NCBI GenBank assembly: GCA_932521035.1
Contig: OW051492.1
Location: 11,507,862-11,571,861, forward strand
Length of the DNA stretch: 64,000 nt
Reading direction: 5' to 3'
DNA from: Oscheius dolichura
Taxonomy: Eukaryota; Nematoda; Chromadorea; Rhabditida; Rhabditidae
Shown: positions 25,371 to 38,900 of the stretch, in pieces
Layout of the letters: the number at the start of each line of letters is the position of its first letter
Position numbering within the stretch: position 1 is the stretch's first letter
Program-made: the position numbers and the translations under genes
Notes under the pieces: generated by a model
Told to the model about the DNA's origin: nothing
The model's input: the letters and a program-made list of their open reading frames with translations, nothing else
Databases searched by the model: none

Positions 25371-28300
25371 GGAGCATTCCGTTTTTAGCTGGTGGCTTCA
25401 AAGAGAGCGTTCCGTTTTTAGCTGGTGGACACGAAGGAGCATTCCGTTTTTAGCTGGTGGCTTCAAAGAGAGCGTTCCGTTTTTAGCTGGTGGACACGAA
25501 GGAGCATTCCGTTTTTAGCTGGTGGCTTCAAAGAGAGCGTTCCGTTTTTAGCTGGTGGACACGGAGGAGCATTCCGTTTTTAGCTGGTGGACACGAAGGA
25601 GCATTCCGTTTTTAACTGGTGGACACGAAGGAGCGTTCCGTTTTTAGCTGGTGGCTTCAAAGAGAGCATTCCGTTTTTAGCTGGTGGACACGAAGGAGCA
25701 TTCCGTTTTTAGCTGGTGGACACGGAGGAGCATTCCGTTTTTAGCTGGTGGACACGAAGGAGCATTCCGTTTTTAGCTGGTGGACACGGAGGAGCATTCC
25801 GTTTTTAACTGGTGGACACGAAGGAGCGTTCCGTTTTTAGCTGGTGGCTTCAAAGAGAGCATTCCGTTTTTAGCTGGTGGACACGAAGGAGCATTCCGTT
25901 TTTAGCTGGTGGACACGAAGGAGCATTCCGTTTTTAGCTGGTGGCTTCAAAAAGAGCGTTCCGTTTTTAGCTGGTGGACACGAGGGAGCATTCTGTTTTT
26001 AGCTGGTGGACACGAAGGAGCATTCCGTTTTTAGCTGGTGGCTTCAAAGAGAGCATTCCGTTTTTAGCTGGTGGACACGAAGGAGCGTTCCGTTTTTAGC
26101 TGGTGGACACGAAGGAGCATTCCGTTTTTAGCTGGTGGCTTCAAAGAGAGCGTTCCGTTTTTAGCTGGTGGACACGAAGGAGCATTCCGTTTTTAGCTGG
26201 TGGCTTCAAAGAGAGCGTTCCGTTTTTAGCTGGTGGACACGGAGGAGCATTCCGTTTTTAGCTGGTGGACACGAAGGAGCGTTCCGTTTTTAGCTGGTGG
26301 ACACGAAGGAGCATTCCGTTTTTAGCTGGTGGCTTCAAAGAGAGCATTCCGTTTTTAGCTGGTGGACACGAAGGAGCATTCCGTTTTTAGCTGGTGGACA
26401 CGAAGGAGCATTCCGTTTTTAGCTGGTGGACACGAAGGAGCATTCCGTTTTTAGCTGGTGGACACGAAGGAGCATTCCGTTTTTAGCTGGTGGACACGGA
26501 GGAGCATTCCGTTTTTAGCTGGTGGACACGAAGGAGCATTCCGTTTTTAGCTGGTGGACACGGAGGAGCATTCCGTTTTTAGCTGGTGGACACGAAGGAG
26601 CATTCGGTTTTTGCTGGTGGACACGAAGGAGCATTCCGTTTTTAGCTGGTGGCTTCAAAAAGAGCGTTCCGTTTTTAGCTGGTGGACACGAAGGAGCATT
26701 CGGTTTTTAGCTGGTGGACACGAAGGAGCATTCCGTTTTTCGCTGGTGGACACGAAGGAGCATTCCGTTTTTAGCTGGTGGCCTCAAAAAGAGCGTTCCG
26801 TTTTTAGCTGGTGGACACGAAGGAGCATTCCGTTTTTAGCTGGTGGCCTCAAAAAGAGCGTTCCGTTTTTATCTGGTGGACACGAAGGAGCATACCGTTT
26901 TTAGCTGGTGGACACGAAGGAGCATTCCGTTTTTAGCTGGTGGACACGGAGGAGCATTCCGTTTTTAGCTGGTGGACACGAAGGAGCATTCCGTTTTTAG
27001 CTGGTGGACACGGAGGAGCATTCCGTTTTTAGCTGGTGGACACGAAGGAGCATTCGGTTTTTGCTGGTGGACACGAAGGAGCATTCCGTTTTTAGCTGGT
27101 GGCTTCAAAAAGAGCGTTCCGTTTTTAGCTGGTGGACACGAAGGAGCATTCGGTTTTTAGCTGGTGGACACGAAGGAGCATTCCGTTTTTAGCTGGTGGC
27201 TTCAAAGAGAGCATTCCGTTTTTAGCTGGTGGACACGAAGGAGCGTTCCGTTTTTAGCTGGTGGACACGAAGGAGCATTCCGTTTTTAGCTGGTGGCTTC
27301 AAAGAGAGCGTTCCGTTTTTAGCTGGTGGACACGAAGGAGCATTCCGTTTTTAGCTGGTGGCTTCAAAGAGAGCGTTCCGTTTTTAGCTGGTGGACACGG
27401 AGGAGCATTCCGTTTTTAGCTGGTGGACACGAAGGAGCGTTCCGTTTTTAGCTGGTGGACACGAAGGAGCATTCCGTTTTTAGCTGGTGGCTTCAAAGAG
27501 AGCATTCCGTTTTTAGCTGGTGGACACGAAGGAGCATTCCGTTTTTAGCTGGTGGACACGAAGGAGCATTCCGTTTTTAGCTGGTGGACACGAAGGAGCA
27601 TTCCGTTTTTAGCTGGTGGACACGAAGGAGCATTCCGTTTTTAGCTGGTGGACACGGAGGAGCATTCCGTTTTTAGCTGGTGGACACGAAGGAGCATTCC
27701 GTTTTTAGCTGGTGGACACGGAGGAGCATTCCGTTTTTAGCTGGTGGACACGAAGGAGCATTCGGTTTTTGCTGGTGGACACGAAGGAGCATTCCGTTTT
27801 TAGCTGGTGGCTTCAAAAAGAGCGTTCCGTTTTTAGCTGGTGGACACGAAGGAGCATTCGGTTTTTAGCTGGTGGACACGAAGGAGCGTTCCGTTTTTAG
27901 CTGGTGGACACGAAGGAGCATTCCGTTTTTAGCTGGTGGCTTCAAAGAGAGCATTCCGTTTTTAGCTGGTGGACACGAAGGAGCATTCCGTTTTTAGCTG
28001 GTGGACACGAAGGAGCATTCCGTTTTTAGCTGGTGGACACGAAGGAGCATTCCGTTTTTAGCTGGTGGACACGAAGGAGCATTCCGTTTTTAGCTGGTGG
28101 ACACGGAGGAGCATTCCGTTTTTAGCTGGTGGACACGAAGGAGCATTCCGTTTTTAGCTGGTGGACACGGAGGAGCATTCCGTTTTTAGCTGGTGGACAC
28201 GAAGGAGCATTCGGTTTTTGCTGGTGGACACGAAGGAGCATTCCGTTTTTAGCTGGTGGCTTCAAAAAGAGCGTTCCGTTTTTAGCTGGTGGACACGAAG

Positions 28301-30669
28301 GAGCATTCGGTTTTTAGCTGGTGGACACGAAGGAGCATTCCGTTTTTAGCTGGTGGACACGAAGGAGCATTCCGTTTTTAGCTGGTGGCCTCAAAAAGAG
28401 CGTTCCGTTTTTAGCTGGTGGACACGAAGGAGCATTCCGTTTTTAGCTGGTGGCCTCAAAAAGAGCGTTCCGTTTTTATCTGGTGGACACGAAGGAGCAT
28501 ACCGTTTTTAGCTGGTGGCTTCAAAGAGAGCGTTCCGTTTTTATCTGGTGGCACGAAGGAGCATTCCGTTTTTAGCTGGTGGACACGGAGGAGCATTCCG
28601 TTTTTAGCTGGTGGACACGAAGGAGCATTCCGTTTTTAGCTGGTGGACACGAAGGAGCATTCCGTTTTTAGCTGGTGGACACGAAGGAGCATTCCGTTTT
28701 TAGCTGGTGGACACGAAGGAGCATTCCGTTTTTAGCTGGTGGACACGGAGGAGCATTCCGTTTTTAGCTGGTGGACACGAAGGAGCATTCGGTTTTTGCT
28801 GGTGGACACGAAGGAGCATTCCGTTTTTAGCTGGTGGCTTCAAAAAGAGCGTTCCGTTTTTAGCTGGTGGACACGAAGGAGCATTCGGTTTTTGCTGGTG
28901 GACACGAAGGAGCATTCCGTTTTTAGCTGGTGGCTTCAAAAAGAGCGTTCCGTTTTTAGCTGGTGGACACGAAGGAGCATTCCGTTTTTAGCTGGTGGCT
29001 TCAAAGAGAGCGTTCCGTTTTTAGCTGGTGGACACGAAGGAGCATTCCGTTTTTAGCTGGTGGCTTCAAAGAGAGCGTTCCGTTTTTAGCTGGTGGACAC
29101 GGAGGAGCATTCCGTTTTTAGCTGGTGGACACGAAGGAGCATTCCGTTTTTAGCTGGTGGCTTCAAAGAGAGCGTTCCGTTTTTAGCTGGTGGACACGAA
29201 GGAGCATTCCGTTTTTAGCTGGTGGCTTCAAAGAGAGCGTTCCGTTTTTAGCTGGTGGACACGAAGGAGCATTCCGTTTTTAGCTGGTGGCTTCAAAGAG
29301 AGCGTTCCGTTTTTAGCTGGTGGACACGGAGGAGCATTCCGTTTTTAGCTGGTGGACACGAAGGAGCATTCCGTTTTTAACTGGTGGACACGAAGGAGCG
29401 TTCCGTTTTTAGCTGGTGGCTTCAAAGAGAGCATTCCGTTTTTAGCTGGTGGACACGAAGGAGCATTCCGTTTTTAGCTGGTGGACACGGAGGAGCATTC
29501 CGTTTTTAGCTGGTGGACACGAAGGAGCATTCCGTTTTTAGCTGGTGGACACGGAGGAGCATTCCGTTTTTAACTGGTGGACACGAAGGAGCGTTCCGTT
29601 TTTAGCTGGTGGCTTCAAAGAGAGCATTCCGTTTTTAGCTGGTGGACACGAAGGAGCATTCCGTTTTTAGCTGGTGGACACGAAGGAGCATTCCGTTTTT
29701 AGCTGGTGGCTTCAAAAAGAGCGTTCCGTTTTTAGCTGGTGGACACGAGGGAGCATTCTGTTTTTAGCTGGTGGACACGAAGGAGCATTCCGTTTTTAGC
29801 TGGTGGCTTCAAAGAGAGCATTCCGTTTTTAGCTGGTGGACACGAAGGAGCGTTCCGTTTTTAGCTGGTGGACACGAAGGAGCATTCCGTTTTTAGCTGG
29901 TGGCTTCAAAGAGAGCGTTCCGTTTTTAGCTGGTGGACACGAAGGAGCATTCCGTTTTTAGCTGGTGGCTTCAAAGAGAGCGTTCCGTTTTTAGCTGGTG
30001 GACACGGAGGAGCATTCCGTTTTTAGCTGGTGGACACGAAGGAGCGTTCCGTTTTTAGCTGGTGGACACGAAGGAGCATTCCGTTTTTAGCTGGTGGCTT
30101 CAAAGAGAGCATTCCGTTTTTAGCTGGTGGACACGAAGGAGCATTCCGTTTTTAGCTGGTGGACACGAAGGAGCATTCCGTTTTTAGCTGGTGGACACGA
30201 AGGAGCATTCCGTTTTTAGCTGGTGGACACGAAGGAGCATTCCGTTTTTAGCTGGTGGACACGGAGGAGCATTCCGTTTTTAGCTGGTGGACACGAAGGA
30301 GCATTCCGTTTTTAGCTGGTGGACACGGAGGAGCATTCCGTTTTTAGCTGGTGGACACGAAGGAGCATTCGGTTTTTGCTGGTGGACACGAAGGAGCATT
30401 CCGTTTTTAGCTGGTGGCTTCAAAAAGAGCGTTCCGTTTTTAGCTGGTGGACACGAAGGAGCATTCGGTTTTTAGCTGGTGGACACGAAGGAGCATTCCG
30501 TTTTTCGCTGGTGGACACGAAGGAGCATTCCGTTTTTAGCTGGTGGCCTCAAAAAGAGCGTTCCGTTTTTAGCTGGTGGACACGAAGGAGCATTCCGTTT
30601 TTAGCTGGTGGCCTCAAAAAGAGCGTTCCGTTTTTATCTGGTGGACACGAAGGAGCATACCGTTTTTAG
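24103..30669 (+). repeat. Nested duplication in B, offset 3,765 bp
   Basis: The stretch 24103-26904 matches 27868-30669 at an offset of 3,765 bp (24364 to 28129, 24935 to 28700, 26522 to 30287). Both copies contain a unit with TTTTTCGCTGG near the right end. After that the copies diverge: the left continues with a 32-bp unit and the right with a 33-bp CTTC unit. A 2,158-bp spacing recurs inside both copies and again between 35957 and 38115. Confidence 0.8.
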
Positions 30670-33600
30670 CTGGTGGCTTCAAAGAGAGCGTTCCGTTTTT
30701 ATCTGGTGGCACGAAGGAGCATTCCGTTTTTAGCTGGTGGACACGGAGGAGCATTCCGTTTTTAGCTGGTGGACACGAAGGAGCATTCCGTTTTTAGCTG
30801 GTGGACACGAAGGAGCATTCCGTTTTTAGCTGGTGGACACGGAGGAGCATTCCGTTTTTAGCTGGTGGACACGGAGGAGCATTCCGTTTTTAGCTGGTGG
30901 ACACGAAGGAGCATTCCGTTTTTAGCTGGTGGACACGAAGGAGCATTCCGTTTTTAGCTGGTGGCTTCAAAGAGAGCGTTCCGTTTTTAGCTGGTGGACA
31001 CGAAGGAGCATTCCGTTTTTAGCTGGTGGCTTCAAAGAGAGCGTTCCGTTTTTAGCTGGTGGACACGAAGGAGCATTCCGTTTTTAGCTGGTGGCTTCAA
31101 AGAGAGCGTTCCGTTTTTAGCTGGTGGACACGGAGGAGCATTCCGTTTTTAGCTGGTGGACACGAAGGAGCATTCCGTTTTTAACTGGTGGACACGAAGG
31201 AGCGTTCCGTTTTTAGCTGGTGGCTTCAAAGAGAGCATTCCGTTTTTAGCTGGTGGACACGAAGGAGCATTCCGTTTTTAGCTGGTGGACACGGAGGAGC
31301 ATTCCGTTTTTAGCTGGTGGACACGAAGGAGCATTCCGTTTTTAGCTGGTGGACACGGAGGAGCATTCCGTTTTTAACTGGTGGACACGAAGGAGCGTTC
31401 CGTTTTTAGCTGGTGGCTTCAAAGAGAGCATTCCGTTTTTAGCTGGTGGACACGAAGGAGCATTCCGTTTTTAGCTGGTGGACACGAAGGAGCATTCCGT
31501 TTTTAGCTGGTGGCTTCAAAAAGAGCGTTCCGTTTTTAGCTGGTGGACACGAGGGAGCATTCTGTTTTTAGCTGGTGGACACGAAGGAGCATTCCGTTTT
31601 TAGCTGGTGGCTTCAAAGAGAGCATTCCGTTTTTAGCTGGTGGACACGAAGGAGCGTTCCGTTTTTAGCTGGTGGACACGAAGGAGCATTCCGTTTTTAG
31701 CTGGTGGCTTCAAAGAGAGCGTTCCGTTTTTAGCTGGTGGACACGGAGGAGCATTCCGTTTTTAGCTGGTGGACACGAAGGAGCATTCCGTTTTTAACTG
31801 GTGGACACGAAGGAGCGTTCCGTTTTTAGCTGGTGGCTTCAAAGAGAGCATTCCGTTTTTAGCTGGTGGACACGAAGGAGCATTCCGTTTTTAGCTGGTG
31901 GACACGAAGGAGCATTCCGTTTTTAGCTGGTGGCTTCAAAAAGAGCGTTCCGTTTTTAGCTGGTGGACACGAGGGAGCATTCTGTTTTTAGCTGGTGGAC
32001 ACGAAGGAGCATTCCGTTTTTAGCTGGTGGCTTCAAAGAGAGCATTCCGTTTTTAGCTGGTGGACACGAAGGAGCATTCCGTTTTTAGCTGGTGGACACG
32101 AAGGAGCATTCCGTTTTTAGCTGGTGGCTTCAAAGAGAGCATTCCGTTTTTAGCTGGTGGACACGAAGGAGCATTCCGTTTTTAGCTGGTGGACACGAAG
32201 GAGCATTCCGTTTTTAGCTGGTGGCTTCAAAAAGAGCGTTCCGTTTTTAGCTGGTGGACACGAAGGAGCATTCCGTTTTTAGCTGGTGGCTTCAAAGAGA
32301 GCATTCCGTTTTTAGCTGGTGGACACGAAGGAGCATTCCGTTTTTAGCTGGTGGACACGAAGGAGCATTCCGTTTTTAGCTGGTGGACACGGAGGAGCAT
32401 TCCGTTTTTAGCTGGTGGACACGGAGGAGCATTCCGCTTTTAGCTGGTGGCTTCAAAAAGAGCGTTCCGTTTTTAGCTGGTGGACACGAAGGAGCATTCC
32501 GTTTTTAGCTGGTGGACACGAAGGAGCATTCCGTTTTTAGCTGGTGGACACGGAGGAGCATTCCGCTTTTAGCTGGTGGCTTCAAAGAGAGCGTTCCGTT
32601 TTTAGCTGGTGGACACGAAGGAGCATTCCGTTTTTAGCTGGTGGACACGAAGGAGCATTCCGTTTTTAGCTGGTGGACACGGAGGAGCATTCCGTTTTTA
32701 GCTGGTGGACACGGAGGAGCATTCCGTTTTTTGCTGGTGGACACGAAGGAGCATTCCGTTTTTAGCTGGTGGACACGGAGGATCATTCCGTTTTTAGCTG
32801 GTGGACACGAAGGAGCATTCCGTTTTTAGCTGGTGGACACGGAGGAGCATTCCGTTTTTAGCTGGTGGACACGAAGGAGCATTCCGTTTTTAGCTGGTGG
32901 ACACGAAGGAGCATTCCGTTTTTAGCTGGTGGACACGAAGGAGCATTCCGTTTTTAGCTGGTGGACACGAAGGAGCATTCCGTTTTTAGCTGGTGGCTTC
33001 AAAAAGAGCGTTCCGTTTTTAGCTGGTGGACACGAAGGAGCATTCCGTTTTTAGCTTGTGGCTTCAAAGAGAGCATTCAGTTTTTAGCTGGTGGACACGA
33101 AGGAGCATTCCGTTTTTAGCTGGTGGACACGAAGGAGCATTCCGTTTTTAGCTGGTGGACACGGAGGAGCATTCCGTTTTTAGCTGGTGGACACGAAGGA
33201 GCATTCCGTTTTTAGCTGGTGGACACGGAGGAGCATTCCGTTTTTAGCTGGTGGCTTCAAAGAGAGCGTTCCGTTTTTAGCTGGTGGACACGAAGGAGCA
33301 TTCCGTTTTTAGCTGGTGGACACGGAGGAGCATTCCGTTTTTAGCTGGTGGACATGAAGGAGCATTCCGTTTTTAGCTGGTGGACACGGAGGAGCATTCC
33401 GTTTTTAGCTGGTGGACACGAAGGAGCATACCGTTTTTAGCTGGTGGCTTCAAAAAGAGCGTTCCGTTTTTAGCTGGTGGACACGAAGGAGCATTCCGTT
33501 TTTAGCTGGTGGCTTCAAAGAGAGCATTCCGTTTTTAGCTGGTGGACACGAAGGAGCATTCCGTTTTTAGCTGGTGGACACGAAGGAGCATTCCGTTTTT

Positions 33601-35949
33601 AGCTGGTGGACACGAAGGAGCATTCCGTTTTTAGCTGGTGGACACGGAGGAGCATTCCGTTTTTAGCTGGTGGACACGAAGGAGCATTCCGTTTTTAGCT
33701 GGTGGACACGGAGGAGCATTCCGTTTTTAGCTGGTGGACACGAAGGAGCATTCCGTTTTTAGCTGGTGGTTTCAACAAGAGCATTCCGTTTTTAGCTGGT
33801 GGACACGGAGGAGCATTCCGTTTTTAGCTGGTGGACACGAAGGAGCATTCCGTTTTTAGCTGGTGGACACGGAGGAGCATTCCGTTTTTAGCTGGTGGCT
33901 TCAAAGAGAGCGTTCCGTTTTTAGCTGGTGGACACGAAGGAGCATTCCGTTTTTAGCTGGTGGACACGGAGGAGCATTCCGTTTTTAGCTGGTGGACATG
34001 AAGGAGCATTCCGTTTTTAGCTGGTGGACACGGAGGAGCATTCCGTTTTTAGCTGGTGGACACGAAGGAGCATACCGTTTTTAGCTGGTGGCTTCAAAAA
34101 GAGCGTTCCGTTTTTAGCTGGTGGACACGAAGGAGCATTCCGTTTTTAGCTGGTGGCTTCAAAGAGAGCATTCCGTTTTTAGCTGGTGGACACGAAGGAG
34201 CATTCCGTTTTTAGCTGGTGGACACGAAGGAGCATTCCGTTTTTAGCTGGTGGACACGAAGGAGCATTCCGTTTTTAGCTGGTGGACACGGAGGAGCATT
34301 CCGTTTTTAGCTGGTGGACACGAAGGAGCATTCCGTTTTTAGCTGGTGGACACGGAGGAGCATTCCGTTTTTAGCTGGTGGCTTCAAAGAGAGCATTCCG
34401 TTTTTAGCTGGTGGACACGAAGGAGCATTCCGTTTTTAGCTGGTGGACACGAAGGAGCATTCCGTTTTTAGCTGGTGGACACGGAGGAGCATTCCGTTTT
34501 TAGCTGGTGGACACGAAGGAGCATTCCGTTTTTAGCTGGTGGACACGGAGGAGCATTCCGTTTTTAGCTGGTGGACACGAAGGAGCATTCCGTTTTTAGC
34601 TGGTGGTTTCAACAAGAGCATTCCGTTTTTAGCTGGTGGACACGGAGGAGCATTCCGTTTTTAGCTGGTGGACACGAAGGAGCATTCCGTTTTTAGCTGG
34701 TGGACACGGAGGAGCATTCCGTTTTTAGCTGGTGGCTTCAAAGAGAGCGTTCCGTTTTTAGCTGGTGGACACGAAGGAGCATTCCGTTTTTAGCTGGTGG
34801 ACACGGAGGAGCATTCCGTTTTTAGCTGGTGGACATGAAGGAGCATTCCGTTTTTAGCTGGTGGACACGGAGGAGCATTCCGTTTTTAGCTGGTGGACAC
34901 GAAGGAGCATACCGTTTTTAGCTGGTGGCTTCAAAAAGAGCGTTCCGTTTTTAGCTGGTGGACACGAAGGAGCATTCCGTTTTTAGCTGGTGGCTTCAAA
35001 GAGAGCATTCCGTTTTTAGCTGGTGGACACGAAGGAGCATTCCGTTTTTAGCTGGTGGACACGAAGGAGCATTCCGTTTTTAGCTGGTGGACACGAAGGA
35101 GCATTCCGTTTTTAGCTGGTGGACACGGAGGAGCATTCCGTTTTTAGCTGGTGGACACGAAGGAGCATTCCGTTTTTAGCTGGTGGACACGGAGGAGCAT
35201 TCCGTTTTTAGCTGGTGGCTTCAAAGAGAGCATTCCGTTTTTAGCTGGTGGACACGAAGGAGCATTCCGTTTTTAGCTGGTGGACACGAAGGAGCATTCC
35301 GTTTTTAGCTGGTGGCTTCAAAAAGAGCGTTCCGTTTTTAGCTGGTGGACACGAAGGAGCATTCCGTTTTTAGCTGGTGGACACGAAGGAGCATTCCGTT
35401 TTTAGCTGGTGGACACGAAGGAGCATTCCGTTTTTAGCTGGTGGCCTCAAAAAGAGCGTTCCGTTTTTAGCTGGTGGACACGAAGGAGCATTCCGTTTTT
35501 AGCTGGTGGACACGGAGGAGCATTCCGTTTTTAGCTGGTGGACATGAAGGAGCATTCCGTTTTTAGCTGGTGGACACGGAGGAGCATTCCGTTTTTAGCT
35601 GGTGGACACGAAGGAGCATACCGTTTTTAGCTGGTGGCTTCAAAAAGAGCGTTCCGTTTTTAGCTGGTGGACACGAAGGAGCATTCCGTTTTTAGCTGGT
35701 GGCTTCAAAGAGAGCATTCCGTTTTTAGCTGGTGGACACGAAGGAGCATTCCGTTTTTAGCTGGTGGACACGAAGGAGCATTCCGTTTTTAGCTGGTGGA
35801 CACGAAGGAGCATTCCGTTTTTAGCTGGTGGACACGGAGGAGCATTCCGTTTTTAGCTGGTGGACACGAAGGAGCATTCCGTTTTTAGCTGGTGGACACG
35901 GAGGAGCATTCCGTTTTTAGCTGGTGGCTTCAAAGAGAGCATTCCGTTT
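28700..35949 (+). repeat. 7.25-kb tandem duplication in B, left copy
   Basis: Matches the adjacent block starting at 35950. The offset is 7,250 bp at first (28700 to 35950, 30287 to 37537), then 7,540 bp (32641 to 40181, 33768 to 41308, 34605 to 42145), then 7,476 bp (35311 to 42787, 35541 to 43017). The changes imply about 290 bp more and then 64 bp (two units) less in the right copy. Shared rare variants include GGAGGATCATTCC near 32779/40319 and CCGCTTTTAGC near 32433 and 40006. Confidence 0.85.
33580..35250 (+). repeat. 837-bp higher-order repeat in B
   Basis: The GGTTTCAACAAGAGC unit lies at 33768 and 34605, and GACATGAAGG at 33995 and 34832. Both pairs are 837 bp apart and the intervening unit order agrees. 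The same 837-bp pair is present in the duplicated block (41308 and 42145). This period therefore predates the 7.25-kb duplication. Confidence 0.82.
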
Positions 35950-38900
35950 TTAGCTGGTGGACACGAAGGAGCATTCCGTTTTTAGCTGGTGGACACGGAG
36001 GAGCATTCCGTTTTTAGCTGGTGGACACGAAGGAGCATTCGGTTTTTGCTGGTGGACACGAAGGAGCATTCCGTTTTTAGCTGGTGGCTTCAAAAAGAGC
36101 GTTCCGTTTTTAGCTGGTGGACACGAAGGAGCATTCGGTTTTTGCTGGTGGACACGAAGGAGCATTCCGTTTTTAGCTGGTGGCTTCAAAAAGAGCGTTC
36201 CGTTTTTAGCTGGTGGACACGAAGGAGCATTCCGTTTTTAGCTGGTGGCTTCAAAGAGAGCGTTCCGTTTTTAGCTGGTGGACACGAAGGAGCATTCCGT
36301 TTTTAGCTGGTGGCTTCAAAGAGAGCGTTCCGTTTTTAGCTGGTGGACACGGAGGAGCATTCCGTTTTTAGCTGGTGGACACGAAGGAGCATTCCGTTTT
36401 TAGCTGGTGGCTTCAAAGAGAGCGTTCCGTTTTTAGCTGGTGGACACGAAGGAGCATTCCGTTTTTAGCTGGTGGCTTCAAAGAGAGCGTTCCGTTTTTA
36501 GCTGGTGGACACGAAGGAGCATTCCGTTTTTAGCTGGTGGCTTCAAAGAGAGCGTTCCGTTTTTAGCTGGTGGACACGGAGGAGCATTCCGTTTTTAGCT
36601 GGTGGACACGAAGGAGCATTCCGTTTTTAACTGGTGGACACGAAGGAGCGTTCCGTTTTTAGCTGGTGGCTTCAAAGAGAGCATTCCGTTTTTAGCTGGT
36701 GGACACGAAGGAGCATTCCGTTTTTAGCTGGTGGACACGGAGGAGCATTCCGTTTTTAGCTGGTGGACACGAAGGAGCATTCCGTTTTTAGCTGGTGGAC
36801 ACGGAGGAGCATTCCGTTTTTAACTGGTGGACACGAAGGAGCGTTCCGTTTTTAGCTGGTGGCTTCAAAGAGAGCATTCCGTTTTTAGCTGGTGGACACG
36901 AAGGAGCATTCCGTTTTTAGCTGGTGGACACGAAGGAGCATTCCGTTTTTAGCTGGTGGCTTCAAAAAGAGCGTTCCGTTTTTAGCTGGTGGACACGAGG
37001 GAGCATTCTGTTTTTAGCTGGTGGACACGAAGGAGCATTCCGTTTTTAGCTGGTGGCTTCAAAGAGAGCATTCCGTTTTTAGCTGGTGGACACGAAGGAG
37101 CGTTCCGTTTTTAGCTGGTGGACACGAAGGAGCATTCCGTTTTTAGCTGGTGGCTTCAAAGAGAGCGTTCCGTTTTTAGCTGGTGGACACGAAGGAGCAT
37201 TCCGTTTTTAGCTGGTGGCTTCAAAGAGAGCGTTCCGTTTTTAGCTGGTGGACACGGAGGAGCATTCCGTTTTTAGCTGGTGGACACGAAGGAGCGTTCC
37301 GTTTTTAGCTGGTGGACACGAAGGAGCATTCCGTTTTTAGCTGGTGGCTTCAAAGAGAGCATTCCGTTTTTAGCTGGTGGACACGAAGGAGCATTCCGTT
37401 TTTAGCTGGTGGACACGAAGGAGCATTCCGTTTTTAGCTGGTGGACACGAAGGAGCATTCCGTTTTTAGCTGGTGGACACGAAGGAGCATTCCGTTTTTA
37501 GCTGGTGGACACGGAGGAGCATTCCGTTTTTAGCTGGTGGACACGAAGGAGCATTCCGTTTTTAGCTGGTGGACACGGAGGAGCATTCCGTTTTTAGCTG
37601 GTGGACACGAAGGAGCATTCGGTTTTTGCTGGTGGACACGAAGGAGCATTCCGTTTTTAGCTGGTGGCTTCAAAAAGAGCGTTCCGTTTTTAGCTGGTGG
37701 ACACGAAGCAGCATTCGGTTTTTAGCTGGTGGACACGAAGGAGCATTCCGTTTTTCGCTGGTGGACACGAAGGAGCATTCCGTTTTTAGCTGGTGGCCTC
37801 AAAAAGAGCGTTCCGTTTTTAGCTGGTGGACACGAAGGAGCATTCCGTTTTTAGCTGGTGGCCTCAAAAAGAGCGTTCCGTTTTTATCTGGTGGACACGA
37901 AGGAGCATACCGTTTTTAGCTGGTGGCTTCAAAGAGAGCGTTCCGTTTTTATCTGGTGGCACGAAGGAGCATTCCGTTTTTAGCTGGTGGACACGGAGGA
38001 GCATTCCGTTTTTAGCTGGTGGACACGAAGGAGCATTCCGTTTTTAGCTGGTGGACACGAAGGAGCATTCCGTTTTTAGCTGGTGGACACGAAGGAGCAT
38101 TCCGTTTTTAGCTGGTGGACACGAAGGAGCATTCCGTTTTTAGCTGGTGGACACGGAGGAGCATTCCGTTTTTAGCTGGTGGACACGAAGGAGCATTCGG
38201 TTTTTGCTGGTGGACACGAAGGAGCATTCCGTTTTTAGCTGGTGGCTTCAAAAAGAGCGTTCCGTTTTTAGCTGGTGGACACGAAGGAGCATTCGGTTTT
38301 TGCTGGTGGACACGAAGGAGCATTCCGTTTTTAGCTGGTGGCTTCAAAAAGAGCGTTCCGTTTTTAGCTGGTGGACACGAAGGAGCATTCCGTTTTTAGC
38401 TGGTGGCTTCAAAGAGAGCGTTCCGTTTTTAGCTGGTGGACACGAAGGAGCATTCCGTTTTTAGCTGGTGGCTTCAAAGAGAGCGTTCCGTTTTTAGCTG
38501 GTGGACACGGAGGAGCATTCCGTTTTTAGCTGGTGGACACGAAGGAGCATTCCGTTTTTAGCTGGTGGCTTCAAAGAGAGCGTTCCGTTTTTAGCTGGTG
38601 GACACGAAGGAGCATTCCGTTTTTAGCTGGTGGCTTCAAAGAGAGCGTTCCGTTTTTAGCTGGTGGACACGAAGGAGCATTCCGTTTTTAGCTGGTGGCT
38701 TCAAAGAGAGCGTTCCGTTTTTAGCTGGTGGACACGGAGGAGCATTCCGTTTTTAGCTGGTGGACACGAAGGAGCATTCCGTTTTTAACTGGTGGACACG
38801 AAGGAGCGTTCCGTTTTTAGCTGGTGGCTTCAAAGAGAGCATTCCGTTTTTAGCTGGTGGACACGAAGGAGCATTCCGTTTTTAGCTGGTGGACACGGAG